The notes: generated from the sequence alone by a model not told the origin. A DNA stretch of 6,964 nt from an archaeon (GCA_020444005.1 JAHLLU010000110.1:1-6964), one strand, 5' to 3'. Positions 1 through 6,392 are shown, numbered from the stretch's first letter. Made by a program: numbers and translations.

Positions 1-2444
1 AGGCTATACTGCCTACAAAGTCCATGAGAAAACATCTAGCCACGGTCAAGTGGATAATCATAGACGAGATACACGATCTAGCTGCAAGCAAAAGAGGGGC
101 ACAACTCACGGTAGGAATGGAGCGACTGGAAAAAGCAGCGAAAAAGCCGCCCCAGAGAATCGGGTTAAGCGCAACAGTGGGTAATCCGGAGACTGTGGCT
201 GAGTTCTTGGGTGGGGTGCATGATGTTTTCATCGCTGAGGTAGAGGTGGATAAGAACTATGTCTATGAGGTTCAGTTTCCTCAGCCCACAGACGCTGATT
301 ATGATTTAGCTGACGAACTTCAGACAAGCCCTAAAGCAGCCTCAAGACTCAACAGGATCAGACAACTGGTCCGAGATCATAACAGTTCCTTGATATTCGT
401 GCAGGGTAGGGGGCAAGCTGAGGGACTGGGTTTCAGACTCAAACAGATGGACCCGGGAATAGAGGTTCATCATGGAAGCCTCAGCAGAGAACAACGCCAT
501 AAAGTAGAGGATATGTTTAAGGAGGGGCAGCTGAAGGCGATAGTTTGCACCAGCACCCTACAACTTGGTATCGATATAGGTGAGGTTGATTTCTGTATCC
601 AGTATCAAAGCCCAAGACAGGTAAGTGCCTTGATCCAGCGCGTAGGACGAGCAGGGCACACTCTGAGTAAACTCAGTGAGGGGGTCACCATCCCAGCCTA
701 TGGAGAGGATGCTCTTGAGAGTCTTGTTGCTTCAGAGATGGCTCGCAGAGAGAGAATTGAGCCTACGTTGGTGCATATGAAGCCCCTTGATGTGCTGACG
801 CATCAGATTGTTGGTTTATCTCTGCATGATGAGGAGGGGGTAAACGCGAAAGAGGTCTACGAGTTAGCGCTGAGAGCTTATCCTTTCAAGGAGTACACTT
901 GGGAGGAGTACTCTGAGTTAACTGAGTTCCTCAAACAGATAGGATTGATCAATAAGGAGGGAGAATTGTTGAAGAAGACAGGCAAAGGACGCAGATACTA
1001 TTTTGAGAACCTAGGTATGATTAACGATGAGCGAAGATACCCTTTCATAAACGCCATCACAGACGAGATGATAGGCACAGTAGGCGACGAGTTCTGGAGC
1101 CTCAGAGCACGAGTCGGACTCAACGTAATCCTCAAAGGAAGAGTATGGCGGATACTCCAGATAGATGAAGAAAGAGGCGTATTACATGCCCTACCAAGCA
1201 CTGATCCACTGGGCGCTGCCCCCGGATGGGACGGTGAACTCATACCAGTCTCCCGGGAATTAGCAGAAGAAACAGGAACCCTACGTGAGACCATCCTAGA
1301 GGCAGAAAACAACCTTGAAAGCATCACTGGTAAGCTGGATGCTGATGTAGGCAGCCTCAAAGAGATACTGGACGAGTCAAAGGCGCATCTCAAATCAGGG
1401 CTACCACTTCCAAGCAAAGACAACTTAATCCTAGAGATATGGGACCAGTACATCGTCATTCACAGTACAAGAGGCGAGAACTTCAACAGAACTCTTGGAG
1501 CTATTTTGGACGCAGCTCTCAGTGAAAAAGAATTGATCTACAACTGGTGGAACGACCCATATAGACTGCTTATCGAGGCGCCTAACAAGCTTAACGAGTA
1601 CGAGATAGAGGACATCACTAAACTGATTAAATCACTAACCAGAGAGGAAGCAGATAGACTACTCAGCGAGTACATGCACGCGAGGTTCCCCTTCGGATAC
1701 AAGATGAAGTTTATCGCTGAGCGCTTCGGAGTCATACCACGCGGTAAATCAATTGGCTCCGAGAGGATCGAGAACCTTTACTACCGGTTCAAAGACACTC
1801 CCATCTATCATGAAACAATAAGAGAAGCCTACCACGAGAAACTAGACCTACCAGCAGTACAAGACGTAATCACTGGCATCACAGATGGACGAATCGAGTT
1901 AATCACCAAGAAAGTCTTCGAACCTAGTGCATTGGCGCGTCACATCTTGGAGAAGTATGCTGATATCGAGGAGTTGATGGCAACAGACGCCACTATCACA
2001 GATCAGATTCAATACATGAAACAAAATATTGAGTCACGCAAAGTAAACCTAGCATGCGTCAACTGCGGAGAATGGCACATAAATATCAGAATAAGAGAAC
2101 TAGAGGACCATCCTAAATGTGGAAACTGTGGCTCAGGGCTTCTAGCAATGATGCACCGAAGACAAGACCCAGAACACTTCCAGATGCTACTCAAGAGGTG
2201 GAGAGAAGGAGAGGAGTTATTCGGGGAAGACCATGATGAGCTTGTTCATGGACGTAAGACCGCGGATATGGTATTGAGCTACGGTAGAAAAGCTGTGGAA
2301 GCGTTAATGGTGTATGGAGTGGGTCCAGTTACAAGCTATCAGGTGCTCAGCAGAATGCATCGCAGCGATGAGGAGTTCTACAAGGACTTGCTCAAAGCTA
2401 AGATTCAGTATATGAAGACAAGGCAGTACTGGGCTGATAAATAG
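1..2444 (+). CDS. Lhr-like superfamily 2 ATP-dependent helicase, 5'-truncated by window edge
   Basis: Large SF2 helicase of the archaeal Lhr/COG1201 group, an ATP-driven 3'-5' nucleic-acid translocase linked in this family to DNA repair or RNA metabolism. The frame is open to the window edge (codons from position 3 read AILPTKS before the first Met at 24), so the true start, Walker A and motifs Ia/Ib lie upstream. Numbering from the Met at 24, I see motif II DEIH at 14-17, motif III SAT at 49-51, motif IV around 121-133, motif V (TSTLQLGIDIG) at 176-186 and motif VI QRVGRAGH at 205-212. A winged-helix and beta-barrel Lhr core region follows. A CxxC...CxxC zinc site (C678, C681, C699, C702) precedes a basic helical tail with a GVGP turn at 765-768. 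Stop TAG is at 2442-2444, with no frameshift seen. It converges on the AhpD-like gene 12 bp away. Family call is firm; which Lhr paralogue it is remains open. Confidence 0.93.
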   Translation, partial: AILPTKSMRKHLATVKWIIIDEIHDLAASKRGAQLTVGMERLEKAAKKPPQRIGLSATVGNPETVAEFLGGVHDVFIAEVEVDKNYVYEVQFPQPTDADYDLADELQTSPKAASRLNRIRQLVRDHNSSLIFVQGRGQAEGLGFRLKQMDPGIEVHHGSLSREQRHKVEDMFKEGQLKAIVCTSTLQLGIDIGEVDFCIQYQSPRQVSALIQRVGRAGHTLSKLSEGVTIPAYGEDALESLVASEMARRERIEPTLVHMKPLDVLTHQIVGLSLHDEEGVNAKEVYELALRAYPFKEYTWEEYSELTEFLKQIGLINKEGELLKKTGKGRRYYFENLGMINDERRYPFINAITDEMIGTVGDEFWSLRARVGLNVILKGRVWRILQIDEERGVLHALPSTDPLGAAPGWDGELIPVSRELAEETGTLRETILEAENNLESITGKLDADVGSLKEILDESKAHLKSGLPLPSKDNLILEIWDQYIVIHSTRGENFNRTLGAILDAALSEKELIYNWWNDPYRLLIEAPNKLNEYEIEDITKLIKSLTREEADRLLSEYMHARFPFGYKMKFIAERFGVIPRGKSIGSERIENLYYRFKDTPIYHETIREAYHEKLDLPAVQDVITGITDGRIELITKKVFEPSALARHILEKYADIEELMATDATITDQIQYMKQNIESRKVNLACVNCGEWHINIRIRELEDHPKCGNCGSGLLAMMHRRQDPEHFQMLLKRWREGEELFGEDHDELVHGRKTADMVLSYGRKAVEALMVYGVGPVTSYQVLSRMHRSDEEFYKDLLKAKIQYMKTRQYWADK

Positions 2445-2456
2445 AAAAGTGGATGA

Positions 2457-2765
2457 CTAGACATCCAATGCAAAGTTTCTGTGGGCTATTGCTGCACCAC
2501 TGCTTAACGCCATGGCGATCTGAATAACCTCAGCTAGTTCTTCTTTTGATGCTCCAGCGGCTATTGCTGCTTTTGCGTGCCCCTCGATGCAGTATGGACA
2601 TCTTGTCATGTAGGTGCATGCGACTGCGATGAGTTCCTTTGTCTTTTTGTCTAGTTTTCCGGGCTCAAAGACCATGCTATTCCATTTGCTCCATGCTTCC
2701 ATGGTTTCTTTGTCAAAGTATTCTCCTACTTTGGGGTCTCGTTCCTTCGCGTAGTGATAATCCAT
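2457..2765 (-). CDS. AhpD-like / carboxymuconolactone decarboxylase family protein
   Basis: Small (102 aa) all-helical protein of the AhpD/CMD superfamily. The redox signature E-x11-C-x2-C-x3-H is complete (E44, C56, C59, H63, around TRCPYCIEGH), as in the peroxidase-type AhpD branch rather than the true decarboxylases, which lack the cysteine pair. A thiol-disulfide or peroxidatic role in the cytoplasm is therefore likely; the substrate is unknown. The opening MDYHYAKE and the WSKWNSMVF stretch also recall single-domain AhpD proteins of the arsenosugar-associated peroxidase-like type, but that is from memory and weak. Length is normal for a single-domain member. The ATG at 2765 has no Shine-Dalgarno sequence, and a TATA-like element sits about 30 bp upstream, so a leaderless mRNA is likely. 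It is the last gene of the minus-strand block. Confidence 0.92.
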   Translation of the reverse strand: MDYHYAKERDPKVGEYFDKETMEAWSKWNSMVFEPGKLDKKTKELIAVACTYMTRCPYCIEGHAKAAIAAGASKEELAEVIQIAMALSSGAAIAHRNFALDV

Positions 2766-2800
2766 AACAAAATACCACAGGCTTCAGGGATTTAAAATTA
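2766..2800 (-). promoter_or_regulatory. TATA-type promoter of the AhpD-like gene
   Basis: On the minus strand the sequence TAATTTTAAAT (2800 down to 2790) is centred about 30 bp before the ATG at 2765. That spacing would put the transcription start within a few bases of the start codon, giving a leaderless message, which fits the absence of a ribosome site. The TATA element overlaps the TAA stop codon of the upstream glycosyltransferase (2800-2798). This is position-based inference only. Confidence 0.45.
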
Positions 2801-3982
2801 ATCAACAGATTCTCGTAGAGTATCCAACGTCCTATTCAAACCGTCACCAAGATGAACCTCATTAATCTCTTTGAGAACATTTCTTATCTTTACTGATTCA
2901 AGAACCTCGTCAACTCGTTGGACAAGATGCTCTAGTGTGACCTCTCGTTGATGTATCGATTTTGCTACGTTCATTTCCATGGCTCGTCGAGCATTACCAT
3001 ACTGCTCAGGATGCTTAGGCATGGGAATAATCACACTAGGCTTCCCATAGCTAATACTCTGCATCAGAGTCTCGTGTCCACCGCGGCTAATCACGGCGTC
3101 GCATGCATCAAGATAATCAAACCTGTTCTCGATCCATGGAATCAGGGTCAAGTTTCCACGCCGTATTTTTCTTGAGCCCCCGTTAGGAACCCCCATGGAC
3201 ATTATGACTTTGTATCGGTCGGGGAACCTACTCAGTATGGGTATCAGTAGCTTGATGAGGGGAATCTTCTCAGACCTTGGACCACTGATACCAGCATAGA
3301 TCAACTTTTGATCCTCTCTTACCCCAAGTTCTTCCCTGATCTCTTTAACTCGGTTATTCTTGTTTGGAGTCTGTGGGATTATTGAGCCTACTAGTCTAAC
3401 TCGTGCCCCTATTCTGCGGGGTATTCTTAGGCTATCGAGACTGATGGTGTATGGCTCTGGGAAATCAGGAATCAATATTATACTGCTAAGAGCCCATGAC
3501 CGCCCCAAGGTAGTCATTATCATACCATCAATAACTCTGAAAAAGATAGTATCACGTTCCCGGGGCACCCTTGGAAGATACTGATTCAATATAGAAACAA
3601 TGGGTATCTTGAGAAGCCTTGCAGCGTAGATGGAACTGAGTCTAGTATCAGCGAAGACCAGATCAGGTTCAAAGGCCTGAATAGTCTGCATCTCAAACCT
3701 AACTTGATCGAGGAAAGTAAGCGCGCTTCCCATACCAGACAAGAGAGTTGCTGCCTTGATGTCGATGCTTCCAGTGATATCTACATTCATACTCAAGTCT
3801 GGAGCCGAGACCACCGGCAAACCAAACTTGTGAACATAATCAACACTCTCAAGATACGTAGAGAGGAGAACCTGTCCTCCTTCAGCGATGACACTCTGAG
3901 CGATAGGCAAGGTACGGGTTATGTGACCTAAACCCATACCACATACACCGAAATAGATGCGTTTGCCATCGAATCCTGTCAT
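2798..3982 (-). CDS. MurG/MJ1255-like GT-B family glycosyltransferase
   Basis: A 394-aa GT-B fold glycosyltransferase resembling MurG (GT28) and the archaeal MJ1255-type proteins. The N-terminal Rossmann domain begins with YFGVCGMGLGHITR (residues 10-23), the Gly-rich acceptor-side loop. The C-terminal domain carries the nucleotide-sugar motif SRGGHET (299-305) followed by GKPSVIIP (313-320) and HPEQYGNA (324-331), typical of UDP-sugar binding. No signal peptide or clear membrane span is visible; hydrophobic patches near 147-172 could allow peripheral membrane contact, as in MurG. The likely role is transfer of a sugar from a UDP donor to a lipid or surface-glycan precursor, but donor and acceptor are unknown. 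Archaea lack murein, so the name murG should not be used. The ATG start is supported by AGGAG 9 nt upstream. It lies 12 bp after AMMECR1 and probably shares its transcript. Confidence 0.88.
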   Translation of the reverse strand: MTGFDGKRIYFGVCGMGLGHITRTLPIAQSVIAEGGQVLLSTYLESVDYVHKFGLPVVSAPDLSMNVDITGSIDIKAATLLSGMGSALTFLDQVRFEMQTIQAFEPDLVFADTRLSSIYAARLLKIPIVSILNQYLPRVPRERDTIFFRVIDGMIMTTLGRSWALSSIILIPDFPEPYTISLDSLRIPRRIGARVRLVGSIIPQTPNKNNRVKEIREELGVREDQKLIYAGISGPRSEKIPLIKLLIPILSRFPDRYKVIMSMGVPNGGSRKIRRGNLTLIPWIENRFDYLDACDAVISRGGHETLMQSISYGKPSVIIPMPKHPEQYGNARRAMEMNVAKSIHQREVTLEHLVQRVDEVLESVKIRNVLKEINEVHLGDGLNRTLDTLRESVD

Positions 3983-3997
3983 CGTGTATTACTCCTA
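3983..3997 (-). promoter_or_regulatory. Ribosome binding site of the glycosyltransferase, overlapping the AMMECR1 stop
   Basis: On the minus strand AGGAG (3996-3992) lies 9 nt before the ATG at 3982 and fixes that start. Its first two bases are the last two of the TAG stop codon of AMMECR1 (3997-3995). A ribosome finishing AMMECR1 would sit on this site, which favours translational coupling of the two genes. Confidence 0.7.
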
Positions 3998-4606
3998 GTC
4001 TATTATGTGTCTGATTATTTTTCCTCGGGGAGTCTCTTCCTTAAACAATATCGCTTGGAACCTGTATATTTCTGTGCCCTGTTTTCTCCACTCTTGTTGG
4101 GGTAATCCAGCTTTGACGCAGCACTGTGAAAGGAACTCTCTACTATCCCAGCCCCACTCTACAGGTACCTGTGGTAGAAGTAGCCCTCGTCTCCAGCCTT
4201 TTCCTATTATTAATCCGTCTCTTCCAACCACAATTTCATCTGGTAGTTTCTCAGGATCATCAACAGCTAGTTTCTCAGGAGGAGTCAATACACTGATCTC
4301 GATGGTTATTCCTTCCATCTCGTCAGCCTTGACTGGTGGAAACCGTGGGTCATTGAAGGCTGAGCTTTCAGCTGCCTCCATTAGGGCATCAATTAGCGGC
4401 TTTGTCGGGTATGGTAACCCGATGCACCCTCGTAAACCATATGCACCTCGTGAGTGCTCGTTGAGGGTGACGAATACACCGCATTTTTCCATAAGAACTG
4501 GGTCGGTTATAGGTACTGGTTTCTCTGATAGACTCAGTTTGTGTTCAATCACCTGTCGAGCTAACTTTACCAGATATTCTCCCTGTTCATCAGTTAGTGT
4601 GAATAA
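3995..4606 (-). CDS. AMMECR1 family protein (N-terminus starts at a non-canonical codon)
   Basis: AMMECR1-domain protein, a family conserved in archaea, bacteria and eukaryotes whose biochemical function is unsettled. The hallmark LRGCIG occurs at residues 58-63 when counted from 4606. Other family blocks are CGVFVTL, DPRFPPV, EISVLTPPE, GRDGLIIGKG and LLLPQVPVEWGWD. The first canonical start in this frame is GTG at 4552, giving 185 aa, but that removes most of the first helix. The frame stays open upstream and reads FTLTDEQGEYLVKLAR, which matches the expected N-terminus. A strong GGAGG (4619-4615) lies 8 nt before the TTA at 4606, so I place the coding start there (203 aa, the family's usual size). 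TTA is not an accepted start codon, so this is either a base error for TTG/ATG, an unusual start, or decay. No Memo or radical-SAM partner is in the window. The glycosyltransferase follows directly. Confidence 0.9.
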   Translation of the reverse strand, partial: LFTLTDEQGEYLVKLARQVIEHKLSLSEKPVPITDPVLMEKCGVFVTLNEHSRGAYGLRGCIGLPYPTKPLIDALMEAAESSAFNDPRFPPVKADEMEGITIEISVLTPPEKLAVDDPEKLPDEIVVGRDGLIIGKGWRRGLLLPQVPVEWGWDSREFLSQCCVKAGLPQQEWRKQGTEIYRFQAILFKEETPRGKIIRHIID

Positions 4607-4656
4607 GCGGCTTGCCTCCTTTTCTACAATCTGTTAGAAAATTTCTTTATAAATTG
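4607..4656 (-). promoter_or_regulatory. Promoter and ribosome site of the AMMECR1-glycosyltransferase unit
   Basis: On the minus strand a good archaeal TATA box, TTTATAAA (4653-4646), overlaps the stop codon of Mut7-C (4649-4647). Transcription would be expected to start near 4620-4626, giving a leader of roughly 15-20 nt that contains AAGGAGG (4621-4615). The 8-nt spacer after GGAGG ends exactly at the TTA codon 4606. So AMMECR1 probably has its own promoter despite close packing behind Mut7-C. Confidence 0.6.
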
Positions 4657-5120
4657 TTGGAACTCTTGAGGCGTTCCAGGGAGTCAAGTATCTGAACCCA
4701 GTGACTGCCCCGCCAATAAACCGCCTCACACTTCATGCAACGCCAAAACTCATCAAACGCGTTATACGATTCCTCAGGGACAACATCCTTTACACTAGTC
4801 TTCTTTACAGATTCTAAAAGGCCGTTACATCTTGGGCAACGAGTATTCTTCGGTTTTACTTCAAGATCATAGGCATCGGTTATCTCTTGGAGCTGCTTCA
4901 TGGTTTCATCTGATTGGATAAGTAATGCTTGAGTACCGTTTTTTATTGACCTCTGAACCAGCTCAGAGTCTCGTGTGACCAATATTCTACCGGTTTTCAA
5001 TGCTTCAGCCCGCAGATCATCGTCATCTCGATCAGAGTAGTATAGGGTATCATAGCCTAGAATACGTAACCATCGGGCAAGGCTTCCAAGCATACCATCA
5101 AGTAAGAAGCTATGATTCAC
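4647..5120 (-). CDS. Mut7-C RNase domain (DUF82/COG1656) protein with zinc ribbon
   Basis: A 157-aa protein of the Mut7-C/DUF82 family: a PIN-like nuclease fold fused to a zinc ribbon, predicted in this family to be a ribonuclease. The N-terminal signature FLLDGMLGSLARWLRILGYDT covers residues 5-25 with the presumed metal ligand D8. An acidic run DRDDDD (30-35) and the VTRD motif (48-51) supply further acidic candidates for the active site. The zinc ribbon uses C95/C98 and C128/C131 and ends in the family-typical YWRGSHW (135-141). Length is normal for stand-alone archaeal members. The start is GTG at 5120; an in-frame stop lies eight codons upstream and no ATG or TTG intervenes. No good Shine-Dalgarno is visible. 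The CBS gene ends 30 bp upstream, so co-transcription with it is likely. Targets are unknown. Confidence 0.9.
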   Translation of the reverse strand: MNHSFLLDGMLGSLARWLRILGYDTLYYSDRDDDDLRAEALKTGRILVTRDSELVQRSIKNGTQALLIQSDETMKQLQEITDAYDLEVKPKNTRCPRCNGLLESVKKTSVKDVVPEESYNAFDEFWRCMKCEAVYWRGSHWVQILDSLERLKSSNNL

Positions 5121-5150
5121 AGGTAATAATTGTAGAATGAGTTAATGAGT

Positions 5151-5705
5151 TTAGAGATCGATGCGGCATTCCTCACAGAGGAACTTACCGTCAACCTCGC
5201 GGAGGTCATTGGAGTAGACCTCACAGCTGTCACAATACCCTACTGTTGATGAACTAGTGGCTGGGCTGTTCTGCATTATCTCTTTTTGTTCACGCACGAT
5301 ATCAAGCACTGTTGGAACCAGTCTGATGATGTTTCTATCAGTGACTATTCCTACGAGTTCACCTTTGTATATGACGCCGAGTCTTCTGATGTTTTCTTTA
5401 TCCATCATTCTCATGGCGTCCATAAGCTCAAGCTCAGGCTCAACCATCTTCAAAGGAGATGTCATCACCTTACCCGCAGTAATAGAGTTGGAGTCAACAC
5501 CATCAGCAACCACGCGTGTAACAATATCTCGCTCGGTTACAATGCCTACTGGGTTTCCGTTCCCGTTTAATACAATGACTGCGCCTACGCGTTGTTCACG
5601 CATCTTTTTTGCTACATTAACTATGTCCTCGTTTTCAGTTACAGAGATCACTGGGCTGGACATTGCTTCTCTAACTTGCATCTTGGTCGTTAAGCCTAGG
5701 CTCAA
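5151..5705 (-). CDS. Tandem CBS-domain protein with C-terminal zinc ribbon
   Basis: A 184-aa soluble protein with a CBS pair (Bateman module): CBS1 about residues 9-66, CBS2 about 77-133. Both carry the usual nucleotide-contact ending, GIVTERD (54-60) and GIVTDRN (119-125), so binding of an adenosine-type ligand (AMP, ATP or SAM) is the family expectation. After a Ser/Thr-rich linker (about 146-155) comes a treble-clef or ribbon-like CxxC...CxxC (C158, C161, C177, C180). There is no attached enzyme, so it probably acts as a sensor or adaptor for a partner protein or nucleic acid. The TTG start at 5705 is preferred over the internal ATG (residue 9) because AGGTGA (5717-5712) lies 6 nt upstream and a TATA box precedes it. 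Mut7-C follows after 30 bp, suggesting a two-gene unit. Confidence 0.93.
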   Translation of the reverse strand: MSLGLTTKMQVREAMSSPVISVTENEDIVNVAKKMREQRVGAVIVLNGNGNPVGIVTERDIVTRVVADGVDSNSITAGKVMTSPLKMVEPELELMDAMRMMDKENIRRLGVIYKGELVGIVTDRNIIRLVPTVLDIVREQKEIMQNSPATSSSTVGYCDSCEVYSNDLREVDGKFLCEECRIDL

Positions 5706-5750
5706 GCGGTTTCACCTACTCTGAAGTTGTGTGAGAGACTATAAAAAGCT
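5706..5750 (-). promoter_or_regulatory. Promoter and ribosome site of the CBS gene (supports TTG start)
   Basis: On the minus strand the TATA-like CTTTTTATAG occupies 5748-5739. About 25 bp downstream comes AGGTGA (5717-5712), a match to the archaeal anti-Shine-Dalgarno complement, 6 nt before TTG at 5705. The implied leader is short, around 10-15 nt. This signal pair decides the TTG start. Confidence 0.6.
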
Positions 5751-5773
5751 CATGAAGTGAAGGGTACACACAG

Positions 5774-6121
5774 TTATAGATCAGTTAGAACCTGATAGAG
5801 GTTCCCACATTTATTGCAGCTTATTACAGTTGATCTATTTCTTGAGTCGTCATCAACCTGAATCCATGAGCCGCATTCCTTGCACTTCATTAGATAACCT
5901 GAGAGGTCATCTCCCTTTCCTGACTTGTACATCAGGGGTTGTACGTGGATCACGTTTCCTAAAATGGGTCGTTTGATACCCAGTCTTGACGCCTTTAATC
6001 TTATAGCGTTCTCTGTTCGTTTTGGAAATCTTTCTACTATTTCTTCAAATGTTTTATTTGATGTGTATAAATCGCGTAGGAGTTTTACCTCTTCATCAGT
6101 CCATTCTTGTATCTTTACCAT
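5774..6121 (-). CDS. SANT/Myb-like helix-turn-helix protein with C-terminal zinc ribbon
   Basis: A 115-aa putative DNA-binding protein. Residues 6-50 form a SANT/Myb-like or homeodomain-like tri-helix: EWTDEEVKLLRDLY opens helix 1, FEEIVERFPKRT covers helix 2 and the turn, and ENAIRLKASRLGI is a typical recognition helix. Residues 79-110 hold a zinc ribbon with C80, C83, C102 and C105. The combination suggests a small transcription factor or chromatin-associated protein; the target is unknown. The reading frame is open up to an ATG at 6271, but the additional 50 residues lack family-like sequence and overlap inverted-repeat DNA. I therefore start at the ATG at 6121, just before the domain; AGGGGAT (6137-6131) lies 9 nt upstream as a modest ribosome site. 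It is followed by 68 bp containing the CBS promoter and is probably transcribed alone. Confidence 0.8.
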   Translation of the reverse strand: MVKIQEWTDEEVKLLRDLYTSNKTFEEIVERFPKRTENAIRLKASRLGIKRPILGNVIHVQPLMYKSGKGDDLSGYLMKCKECGSWIQVDDDSRNRSTVISCNKCGNLYQVLTDL

Positions 6122-6147
6122 ATGCGCAGTATCCCCTAGTTTAGGTG

Positions 6148-6157
6148 ACAATATTGT
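6148..6157. promoter_or_regulatory. Palindromic TATA-like element ACAATATTGT
   Basis: A perfect 10-bp palindrome centred about 31 bp before the SANT-like ATG at 6121, so it is at the right distance to act as that gene's TATA box with a near-leaderless start. Being symmetric, it could also serve the plus strand, or be an operator. No experimental or comparative support is available here. Confidence 0.3.
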
Positions 6158-6177
6158 AGCGGAGACACACACGATTA

Positions 6178-6194
6178 CACAGAAATATTCTGTG
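6178..6194. repeat. Inverted repeat (7-bp arms, 3-nt loop)
   Basis: CACAGAA (6178-6184) and TTCTGTG (6188-6194) are perfect complements separated by ATA. A further pair, CACACA (6166-6171) against TGTGTG (6199-6204), could extend the stem across a small internal loop. Confidence 0.6.
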
Positions 6195-6210
6195 CCGCTG
6201 TGTGGGCGCG

Positions 6211-6228
6211 ATTCAGGCATACCCGAAT
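6211..6228 (-). repeat. Inverted repeat (7-bp arms, 4-nt loop)
   Basis: Read on the minus strand, ATTCGGG, loop TATG, CCTGAAT. All seven positions pair in RNA, one as G-U. On the plus strand the same position is an A-C mismatch, so the hairpin is better formed in a minus-strand transcript. Confidence 0.5.
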
Positions 6229-6233
6229 ACTTA

Positions 6234-6272
6234 CTTGCACGCTGTAATACCAACCGAGGGCTAACGTGCAAG
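6234..6272. repeat. Inverted repeat (8-bp arms, 23-nt loop)
   Basis: CTTGCACG (6234-6241) and CGTGCAAG (6265-6272) are perfect complements enclosing a 23-nt loop. It is the longest perfect arm pair that I found in the intergenic region and lies next to the two hairpins above. Confidence 0.6.
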
Positions 6273-6337
6273 CATCGTGATTGTCTTCCACTACAGGCAC
6301 TAATGGGCTGTGTTTGTTATAATATGATTCTGTTGCA

Positions 6338-6365
6338 TGGAATTGTCATTCTAGGCGGGTTTTTT
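6338..6365 (+). terminator. Weak hairpin plus T-run, possible terminator on the plus strand
   Basis: TGGAAT (6338-6343) can pair with ATTCTA (6348-6353), with one G-U pair and a TGTC loop. It is followed by GGCGGG and then six T residues (6360-6365). Archaeal termination relies mainly on T-runs, so this could end a plus-strand transcript, but no plus-strand gene lies directly upstream. The stem is weak, so the call is tentative. Confidence 0.25.
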
Positions 6366-6392
6366 CAGTACCCTATATAGTGGTATTGAGGC

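Noticed and set aside
998..1459. 153-codon minus-strand ORF inside the helicase
   Set aside because: Antisense shadow of a well-conserved helicase frame, Ser-rich, no motifs.
3995..4606. Complete AMMECR1-Memo-radical SAM system
   Set aside because: Only AMMECR1 is present; no Memo or radical-SAM gene occurs in the window.
4005..4637. 210-codon plus-strand ORF opposite AMMECR1
   Set aside because: Ser/Pro-rich composition without motifs, fully antisense to a clearly recognised family. It is a coding shadow.
5257..5724. 155-codon plus-strand ORF opposite the CBS gene
   Set aside because: Low-complexity Ser/Thr-rich antisense shadow with no ribosome site or promoter of its own.
6122..6271. 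N-terminal extension of the SANT-like gene to the ATG at 6271
   Set aside because: The 50 extra residues have no domain character and run through inverted-repeat DNA. The domain begins right after the ATG at 6121, which has its own modest ribosome site.
6200..6365. tRNA, 7S RNA or RNase P RNA in the intergenic region
   Set aside because: No T-arm consensus, acceptor stem or class-specific landmarks on either strand. The hairpins do not make a cloverleaf.
5925..6380. 151-codon plus-strand ORF across the SANT-like gene and the intergenic region
   Set aside because: Mostly antisense to the SANT-like gene, with no recognisable domain and no good start signal.
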